NCBI GenBank assembly: GCA_021851465.1
Contig: JAJZDL010000047.1
Span: 1-14,960, forward strand
Direction: 5' to 3'
DNA length: 14,960 bases
Origin: Acidobacteriota bacterium
GTDB lineage: Bacteria > Acidobacteriota > Terriglobia > Terriglobales > Acidobacteriaceae
Below are positions 7,247-12,174 of this stretch, piece by piece. Within the stretch, counting starts at the first letter, position 1, and each line of letters begins with the position of its first letter. The position numbers and the translations under genes were made by a program. A model generated the notes under the pieces. That model was not told the origin of the DNA. It was given only the letters and a program-made list of their open reading frames with translations, and made no database searches.

Positions 7247-8485
7247 CTATCCCTTCGCTCCTTGCAGGCTCATCTCCTGCGCCAGAATGCCCATGTCTTT
7301 GTCGCCGCGGCCGGAGAGGTTCACCATGATGACGTCCGTCTTCGCCATTGTGGGCGCCATCTTGATCGCCTCGGCCACGGCGTGTGCGCTCTCCAACGCA
7401 GGCAGAATCCCCTCCATGCGCGCAAGTATCGAAGTGGCCGCCAATGCCTCTGCATCGGTCGCCGAGGTGTACTGGGCACGGCCCGAATCGTGCAGCATCG
7501 CGTGCTCCGGCCCGACGCTTGCGTAGTCGAGGCCCGCGCTCACCGAGTGCGTTGCCGAAACCTGTCCCGCGTCGTTCTGCAACACATACGAGTACGTCCC
7601 TTGCAGCACGCCGGGCACGCCGCCGTCGGTCTTCTGGAAGCGCGCCGCGTGGTCTCCCAGCGCCGTCCCACGCCCACCCGCTTCGACGCCGACCAGGCGC
7701 ACATCCTTGTCGCCGAGGAACTCGTAGAATGCGCCGATGGCGTTCGACCCGCCGCCCACGCAGGCGACGATGGCAGCGGGCAGCTTGCCCTCCTGCTCCA
7801 GAACCTGCACTCGCGCCTCGCGCCCGATGACGCGTTGGAAGTTGCGCACCATCGTCGGGTAGGGATGCGCGCCCAGCGCGCTGCCCAGAATGTAGTAGGT
7901 GTCGCGCACATTCGTCACCCAGTCGCGCATTGCCTCGTTGATAGCGTCCTTCAGCGTTGCGGAGCCGGTGGCGACGGGGCGCACCTCCGCGCCCAGCAGC
8001 CTCATGCGGAAGACGTTCAACTCCTGCCGCCGCATGTCCTCCTCGCCCATGTAGATGACGCACTCCATCCCGAAGAGCGCGCAGACCGTGGCTGTGGCCA
8101 CGCCGTGCTGTCCCGCGCCGGTCTCTGCGATGATGCGCTGTTTGCCCATGCGCCGTGCCAGCATTCCCTGGCCCAGCGCGTTGTTGATCTTGTGCGCGCC
8201 GGTGTGTAGCAGGTCCTCGCGCTTCAGGTAGATCTTCGCACCGCCGAACTGCTCGCTCATTCGCTTGGCGAAGTAGAGCGGCGTGGGGCGACCGCAGTAG
8301 TGGTGCAGCAGGCCGTCCAGCTCGGCGTGGAAGGCGGGATCGGCATCGGCCTCTGCGTAGGCGTGCTCCAGCTCTTCGAGCGCGGCCATCAGCGTCTCCG
8401 GCACATAGCGTCCGCCGTAGACGCCGAAGCGGCCCGCGCGCGCGCCGCCGGCCACTTCCGGTTCCAGGGGTGTAGTTGCGCTCAT
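7247..8485 (-). CDS. trpB: Tryptophan synthase beta subunit
   Basis: A 412-residue PLP enzyme condensing indole with serine to tryptophan. GRFGVYGGRYVPETL (18-32) is the TrpB1-type N-terminus. HTGAHKINNALGQ (94-106) holds the Schiff-base Lys99, ETGAGQHG (121-128) the substrate carboxylate loop, GGGSNA (244-249) the PLP phosphate loop, and SGRGDKD (391-397) the C-terminal motif. Two ATGs lie six bases apart. AGGAG (CTCCT on plus, 8493-8497) is 7 nt from the one at 8485 but only 1 nt from the one at 8491, so 8485 is chosen. It is the first structural gene of the operon and lies just after the leader terminator at 8519-8547. No trpE, G, D, C or F is present in the window. Confidence 0.96.
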   Translation of the reverse strand: MSATTPLEPEVAGGARAGRFGVYGGRYVPETLMAALEELEHAYAEADADPAFHAELDGLLHHYCGRPTPLYFAKRMSEQFGGAKIYLKREDLLHTGAHKINNALGQGMLARRMGKQRIIAETGAGQHGVATATVCALFGMECVIYMGEEDMRRQELNVFRMRLLGAEVRPVATGSATLKDAINEAMRDWVTNVRDTYYILGSALGAHPYPTMVRNFQRVIGREARVQVLEQEGKLPAAIVACVGGGSNAIGAFYEFLGDKDVRLVGVEAGGRGTALGDHAARFQKTDGGVPGVLQGTYSYVLQNDAGQVSATHSVSAGLDYASVGPEHAMLHDSGRAQYTSATDAEALAATSILARMEGILPALESAHAVAEAIKMAPTMAKTDVIMVNLSGRGDKDMGILAQEMSLQGAKG

Positions 8486-8518
8486 CGGCATTCTCCTGCA
8501 AACTCAACCGTACAAAGC

Positions 8519-8547
8519 AAAAAGCCGCGACAGGTTGGGTCGCGGCT
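8519..8547 (-). terminator. Intrinsic terminator in the trpB leader (attenuator)
   Basis: On the minus strand, AGCCGCGAC (8547-8539) and GTCGCGGCT (8531-8523) form a perfect 9-bp GC-rich stem with a 7-nt loop. The 3' arm runs straight into TTTTT (8523-8519). It ends 33 nt before the trpB start, inside the transcript that must make trpB. A full-strength terminator between promoter and first gene implies conditional read-through. It follows the leader ORF by about 60 nt, the usual geometry of translation-coupled attenuation. Confidence 0.85.
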
Positions 8548-8566
8548 CGCATGGACTTCGTATCGG

Positions 8567-8601
8567 CTGAAACGTTCGGATCGTTGCAACAGATCGTTCA
8601 G
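8567..8601 (-). promoter_or_regulatory. Spacer hairpin between leader peptide and terminator
   Basis: In the minus-strand transcript CTGAACG (8601-8595) can pair with CGTTTCAG (8574-8567) with one bulged base, enclosing a second short stem made by two GATC copies. It lies between the leader stop codon and the terminator. It would sit inside the loop of the proposed antiterminator and bring that antiterminator's two arms together. Seen by eye only; no folding energy was computed. Confidence 0.4.
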
Positions 8602-8607
8602 AACAGC

Positions 8608-8679
8608 CTAGTCCGCCGAGCCCGCTACTGTGCGCCAGTAGCGGATGGTAAACCGGAAGCGGCTGAGGTCGGCTGTCAT
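8608..8679 (-). CDS. Aromatic-residue-rich leader peptide of the trpB operon
   Basis: A 23-codon ORF, ATG at 8679-8677, TAG at 8610-8608. AGGA (minus 8689-8686) lies 6 nt upstream. Residues 7-16 read RFRFTIRYWR: two Phe codons (UUC, UUU), then adjacent Tyr (UAC) and Trp (UGG) codons. Four of 23 codons are for the three aromatic amino acids made by the downstream operon (TrpAB, chorismate mutase, DAHP synthase, TyrA). The Tyr-Trp codons lie in the 5' arm of the hairpin at 8622-8644, and an intrinsic terminator follows. Expected role: the ribosome stalls at UAC-UGG when charged tRNA-Tyr or tRNA-Trp is scarce, altering leader folding so that transcription continues. The peptide itself need have no function. 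The ORF is short enough to occur by chance; its codon content, ribosome-binding site and structural context argue otherwise. Confidence 0.68.
   Translation of the reverse strand: MTADLSRFRFTIRYWRTVAGSAD
8622..8644 (-). promoter_or_regulatory. Leader hairpin containing the Tyr-Trp codons (1:2 stem)
   Basis: CCGCTACTG (minus 8644-8636) and CAGTAGCGG (8630-8622) form a perfect 9-bp stem with a 5-nt loop. The UAC and UGG codons of the leader peptide are in its 5' arm. The 3' arm runs into GGCTCG (8622-8617), which is complementary to CGAGCC (8549-8544) at the start of the terminator 5' arm. A ribosome stalled on UAC-UGG would open this stem and leave GGCTCG free to form an antiterminator. One that reaches the stop codon at 8608 would cover GGCTCG and allow termination. 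As DNA the palindrome could instead be a repressor operator. Confidence 0.6.
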
Positions 8680-8691
8680 CCTGAGTCCTAC

Positions 8692-8719
8692 GATATATCC
8701 TTCCCGCGCCGCGACGCAA
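8692..8719 (-). promoter_or_regulatory. Candidate promoter of the trpB leader and operon
   Basis: On the minus strand TTGCGT (8719-8714) and TATATC (8697-8692) are spaced by 16 bp, a fair sigma-70-type match. Transcription would start near 8686-8684, leaving only about 5-7 nt before the leader ATG and cutting into its ribosome-binding site. Either the leader is nearly leaderless, or the true start is upstream. No better pair was seen between 8720 and 8863. Confidence 0.35.
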
Positions 8720-8863
8720 CTGTTGTTGCATACGCGCTGCCCTTGCGAGGGCGGGCACTGCGCAGATAACATCGTATGCAGGCGGGTTCTTTGTGGGCCA
8801 TTTATGTGAATCGGGATCTCTTCCGGCGCATCCTATAGATGTAGGCCTGAAAGGACTTTGACG

Positions 8864-9037
8864 ATGAAGTTCCACCCTCGAGTTGTGCTTGCGTCTTTGC
8901 TCTTTGTCCTGACGGCGCTGGTGTCGGTATCTGCCTCTGCGACGAGCAAGTCGAGCGGCAACCGGGCGCACTCGCAGACCTACCACAATCGCACCCCCAC
9001 GGTGCATAGCCATGGCGCCCACCCCCACCGCGGCTGA
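8864..9037 (+). CDS. Small secreted His-rich peptide, function unknown
   Basis: 57 codons, ATG at 8864, TGA at 9035-9037. AGGA lies 8 nt upstream of the start. Residues 1-27 are a textbook signal peptide (MKFHPRVVLASLLFVLTALV, then SVSASA as the cleavage site). The mature part is about 30 residues, basic and polar, with five His (YHNR, VHSHGAHPHRG), mostly clustered at the C-terminus. His at alternating and nearby positions could bind Cu, Ni or Zn; this is only suggestive. I do not recognise a family. It is divergent from the trpB operon (its upstream region holds the operon leader) and convergent with the copper oxidase gene ending at 9171. TATAGA at 8834-8839 could be its -10 box, but no convincing -35 was seen. 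Confidence 0.6.
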   Translation: MKFHPRVVLASLLFVLTALVSVSASATSKSSGNRAHSQTYHNRTPTVHSHGAHPHRG

Positions 9038-9170
9038 TCGAACCCACGCAGCTCCCACGGCTGAACGGAAAGCGTTGCAGGCTGGCGGCTTGTGGCGTAG
9101 TTCCTCTTTTGCCCCTCAAAACGATGGCCGTACTGAGGCGCAGTCCTTCTAAAAAACTTCTGCGCGATTT

Positions 9171-10625
9171 CTAGCCGGTGTAGCGGATCAGTTGCATGAA
9201 TCCGTAGTCCATGTGCAACTGCATGTGGCAGTGCAGCAGGCTATCGCCGGGGTTGTCGGCGACGAAGTCCACGCTGACGGTGTCCAGCGGCATCACGTTG
9301 ATCACATCTTTCCTCAGCCCGCTGATGTTCTTGTCTCCGATGCTCACCACCTCGAAGGTGTGCCGGTGCAGGTGCATGGGGTGCTGGTCGGCGGAGACGT
9401 TCTGGAAGGCGAGGCGGTAGCGCTTGCCGCGCTGCACTTTGATGGGTTCAATGTCGGGCCACGAGCTGCCGTTGATGGCCCAGGTGTCGAACTTCGAGCC
9501 GTTCTGCGGGCCGAGATCCATGAAGGCAAGATTGATGGTCTCGTCGGGTGCGGTCGCGGGCGTGCTGCTGGCGAACTGGGTGTAGTCCCATGCCGTGTCT
9601 TTCGGGTCCTTCCACACGGGTGGCCCGGTCTTGCCTGCATACTCAACGACGATGCCCAGGCCCATCTGGCGGCTCTTCTCCAGCGTCGAGCCAAGCACCC
9701 ACACGCCGGGCGAGTTCATCTCCACGATCGCGTCCACCCGCTCGGCGACCGCCAGCGAGACGGCCTCAACCTCCTTCGGGTTGGGCACCGGGTTGCCGTC
9801 CATGGCAACAATGCGGAAGGTGTGGCCGGGCAGCGCAAGCACGACGTTCTCGGTGGCGCTCGCGTTCAGCAGGCGCATTAACACCCTCTGGCCCTGCTTC
9901 ACGCGCAGCGGTGCGCCCGCTCCCAGGCGATGTTGGTTGATCGTTGCGTACTGGTAGCCGACGTCGGAACCGGAGGTCTGCGGATGGTTGGCGGATTCGG
10001 CCTGCATGGTCTCCACCATGGGAACGAAGGACGGCTCCCAGTGGTGGATTGCCAGAAAAACCTCCTGGTCGTAGTGGCCGGGATCGCCCGCGCCCTCCAC
10101 CAGCAGAAAGCCGAACTGCCCCGTGTAGGTGCCGATTGCAAGATCCGCGCCCGCCGTCGTGTGGGTGTGGTACCAGCGGGTTCCCGGCGGGTTGGGCGAG
10201 GCGAGGGTGTAGCGCAATCGGCCCCCCGCAGGAATCATGGGCGAGCCTTCCTCCATGGCGCCGTCGTTCAGCGAATCGGTGGTGAGGCCGTGCCAGTGGA
10301 CGATGTCGGCATTGCCGGTTGCGTTGGTCACGTCGATGGTGGTCGGCACGCCCTGGCGCAGCCGCAGAATAGGGCCGGGCACCTGGCCGTTGTAGGCGAG
10401 GGTCTTGATGTTGACGCCGGGGGAGATCTCGATGGTGCAGGGCTGGATCGTCAGCGAGTGGTTCGCCTTGGCCGGCGGAGCTTTGGCGGCGACGTTGGCT
10501 GTGGACGCCTTTGGCGCGCCTTGCTGCGCCGCATACAACAGGCCGGAGGGTGTCGGGACGAGCGACTTCAGCAGCGGCTGCGCCACAACTCCACTGGCCG
10601 ACAGCAGAAACAAACGACGGTTCAT
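9171..10625 (-). CDS. Tat-type multicopper oxidase (laccase-like)
   Basis: 484 aa, ATG at 10625 with AAGGA 7 nt upstream; the frame stays open far upstream but without homology. The N-terminus MNRRLFLLSASG has a twin-Arg export motif, expected for a folded copper enzyme in the periplasm. Three cupredoxin domains are expected. All four copper motifs are intact: HWHG (110-113), WYHTHT (151-156), HPMHLHRH (415-422) and HCHMQLHMDYGFM (465-477). Type-1 ligands are His415, Cys466 and His471; the axial position is Phe476, not Met or Leu. The other eight His build the trinuclear site. Reaction: four one-electron oxidations of a phenol, metal ion or similar donor coupled to reduction of O2 to water. 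There is no Met-rich insert as in CueO, so a dedicated Cu(I) oxidase role is less likely. Divergent from the DapA-like gene at 10807 (181 bp apart). Confidence 0.88.
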   Translation of the reverse strand: MNRRLFLLSASGVVAQPLLKSLVPTPSGLLYAAQQGAPKASTANVAAKAPPAKANHSLTIQPCTIEISPGVNIKTLAYNGQVPGPILRLRQGVPTTIDVTNATGNADIVHWHGLTTDSLNDGAMEEGSPMIPAGGRLRYTLASPNPPGTRWYHTHTTAGADLAIGTYTGQFGFLLVEGAGDPGHYDQEVFLAIHHWEPSFVPMVETMQAESANHPQTSGSDVGYQYATINQHRLGAGAPLRVKQGQRVLMRLLNASATENVVLALPGHTFRIVAMDGNPVPNPKEVEAVSLAVAERVDAIVEMNSPGVWVLGSTLEKSRQMGLGIVVEYAGKTGPPVWKDPKDTAWDYTQFASSTPATAPDETINLAFMDLGPQNGSKFDTWAINGSSWPDIEPIKVQRGKRYRLAFQNVSADQHPMHLHRHTFEVVSIGDKNISGLRKDVINVMPLDTVSVDFVADNPGDSLLHCHMQLHMDYGFMQLIRYTG

Positions 10626-10748
10626 AGAATGGTCCTTGCGGAGATAGGGGGATTCCGATCGGTCAACTACAGAAGAAGCCATGCGCTCTGTGCTGTCAAC
10701 ACGGATCGGATGCGGCTGGGGCAGCGACGGATGCGGGCCGCGATTGGC

Positions 10749-10778
10749 TTGACATCGCAAACCCGTGGCCTGTATCAC
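10749..10778 (+). promoter_or_regulatory. Candidate promoter of the DapA-like gene
   Basis: A perfect TTGACA (10749-10754), an 18-bp spacer, then TATCAC (10773-10778). The predicted transcription start is near 10785, giving a 5' leader of about 20 nt that includes the GAGGGA ribosome-binding site. On the opposite strand TTGACA also occurs (TGTCAA on plus, 10694-10699), facing the copper oxidase gene, but it lacks a good -10 box. Confidence 0.5.
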
Positions 10779-10806
10779 AGGTACGCAGATCGCGCGAGGG
10801 AAAACC

Positions 10807-11877
10807 ATGTCGAACCGCACGCTTGGAACGGTTGAGGGAAGCCAGTTCGAGATAGACCGCAGGACGCTTTTGAAGGCGCTGGGATCGGTCGCCGCGAGCG
10901 CGGCGTTCTCGAAGGCCAGCCTGGCCGCAGCCCCCGCCGCTGGCGCTGGCGCGAGAAAGCACTTCGAGGGGCTCTTTCCCATCGCGTCCACTCCATTTAC
11001 CCCGGACAACAAGCTGGATCTCGAGTGTCTGGGCAACGAGGTGCGGTTCTGCAATCGCGGCGGAGTTCCAGGCCTGATCTGGCCGCAGATCGCCAGCGGA
11101 TGGAGCACTCTGTCAACCGAGGAACGCTTTAGCGGAGCGGAGGCGATGCTGGCGGCAGGCAAGGGAGGCAAGACCGCCATCGTGATTGGCGTGCAGACCA
11201 AGGGGAACGATCTGCCCGGCGCGGTCGCGTTTGCCAAGCACGCGGCGCAGCATGGAGCCAACGCCATCTGTTCGCTGCCGCCGGAGGGTGACAATGCAGC
11301 CATCCTCGCGTACTACAAGGCCATCGGTGCGGCCACGGATCTTCCGCTCTTTGTGCAGACCACGGGCGACGAGCCGGTGGATCTGGTGGTTCAGATGTTC
11401 AACGAGATTCCGACCATGCGCGTGGTGAAGGACGAGGCGGGCGATCCGCTGGCGCGCGTGGGCGATCTGCTGGCCAAGACGGATGGCAAGCTGGCCGTCT
11501 TTGCCGGCAAGGGCGTCCGCCAGATGATGGACGAGATGCGCCTCGGCTTCACCGGCTTCTGTCCGACCATGGGCCTGGCAGACGTATATCAGCAGGCATG
11601 GGAACTGTACAAGGCGGGCAAGCTGCGCGAGTCATTCGACATGTTTGGCAGGATCCTGGCCTTCTCCAGCATCGTCGATGCCGACCGGTATGTGATGGTG
11701 GCGCGCGGCATCTTCAAGGAGGACACGACATCGCGACCGACGCCCGGCATGGGCGGCGGTGCGCGCGGCACGGGCGGAGGCGGCATGGGCGGGTCGAACG
11801 CGCCAATGACAGAGGCGGACAAGAAAAACGTCCTCGATGCGCTGAACACCTATCTCAAGCCCTACCTGCGCGGCTAA
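10807..11877 (+). CDS. Tat-exported DapA/KDG-aldolase-like protein (DHDPS/NAL superfamily)
   Basis: 356 aa from the ATG at 10807, chosen because GAGGGA lies about 6 nt upstream and the Tat motif follows; an ATG at 10765 is less likely. DRRTLLKALGSVAASAAFSKASLA (17-40) is a twin-Arg signal peptide. The mature part is a TIM barrel: GLFPIASTPFTPDNKLD (55-71) is the typical first strand of dihydrodipicolinate synthase / N-acetylneuraminate lyase / KDG aldolase proteins. Lys208 in MRVVKDEAGD is the expected Schiff-base lysine, and VFAGKG (231-236) is the conserved late strand. Departures: the usual GTTGE loop reads QIASGWSTLSTEE (94-106), and the conserved strand-5 Tyr (LYNxP) is replaced in LPLFVQTTGD (179-188). 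Residues 313-330 are a Gly-rich insert (PGMGGGARGTGGGGMGGS). The members I know of this superfamily are mostly cytoplasmic, so a Tat signal is unusual. An exported 2-oxo-acid aldolase is the best guess; substrate unknown. Confidence 0.8.
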   Translation: MSNRTLGTVEGSQFEIDRRTLLKALGSVAASAAFSKASLAAAPAAGAGARKHFEGLFPIASTPFTPDNKLDLECLGNEVRFCNRGGVPGLIWPQIASGWSTLSTEERFSGAEAMLAAGKGGKTAIVIGVQTKGNDLPGAVAFAKHAAQHGANAICSLPPEGDNAAILAYYKAIGAATDLPLFVQTTGDEPVDLVVQMFNEIPTMRVVKDEAGDPLARVGDLLAKTDGKLAVFAGKGVRQMMDEMRLGFTGFCPTMGLADVYQQAWELYKAGKLRESFDMFGRILAFSSIVDADRYVMVARGIFKEDTTSRPTPGMGGGARGTGGGGMGGSNAPMTEADKKNVLDALNTYLKPYLRG

Positions 11878-11981
11878 GGAGTACGGCGCAGGCGTGCGAA
11901 CACCGACGTTCTGCGCGGGCGGCCCATGAGTTTGGGGTAGATACACACAGCGGGTTGAGGGGCCATGCAGAGGTTCCACTC

Positions 11982-12121
11982 CTTAGAATCTGTCCAGAAA
12001 GTACAGAACCAGCGCTCAACGAGGAAACAAGCAACGACGAAATACGGGGATTCTTCGCTGCGCTCAGAATGACAATTCATAAATCTTCGATGAAAAGCAC
12101 TGTTTCTGAACAGATTCTTAG
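11982..12121. mobile_element. MITE-like element with imperfect 19-bp terminal inverted repeats
   Basis: The left end, CTTAGAATCTGTCCAGAAA (11982-12000), matches the reverse complement of the right end (12103-12121) at 17 of 19 positions. The element is 140 bp, AT-richer than its surroundings, and codes for nothing convincing. It encloses the SERSEES-type repeat at 12046-12074. This is the shape of a miniature inverted-repeat element mobilised in trans, or of a large REP-like unit. No clear target-site duplication is visible at the borders. It fills much of the 297-bp gap between the DapA-like and PQQ genes, so it may have separated a former operon or may supply a regulatory structure. Confidence 0.5.
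12046..12074 (-). repeat. SERSEES-type dispersed intergenic repeat
   Basis: A 29-bp segment whose core on the plus strand is ATTCTTCGCTGCGCTCAGAA. Read on the minus strand it translates as CHSERSEES, a string seen in many spurious small proteins. I associate it with a palindromic intergenic repeat found in many copies in Acidobacteria. ATTCT and AGAAT at its ends can pair. Any protein predicted here should be considered an artefact. Confidence 0.65.
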
Positions 12122-12174
12122 ATGTACAGCGTCGGCAGTCTCTCCATTTACCTTACACAACCGAGGAGCACCAA

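Noticed and set aside
8709..8716. An upstream copy of the terminator 3' arm (GTCGCGGC on minus) as an antiterminator
   Set aside because: It would overlap the candidate promoter and be untranscribed from it; GGCTCG inside the leader ORF is a more consistent partner.
8486..8720. T-box riboswitch upstream of trpB
   Set aside because: The conserved T-box antiterminator sequence (TGGNACCGCG) is absent; the leader ORF and two stems explain the region better.
9038..9170. A terminator between the convergent small peptide and copper oxidase genes
   Set aside because: CCTCA/TGAGG can pair, but only five bases with a long loop and no adjoining T-run on either strand.
11874..12080. A 68-codon minus-strand ORF containing CHSERSEES
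   Set aside because: The string is the translation of a dispersed repeat and the frame lies in the MITE-like element; a spurious gene.
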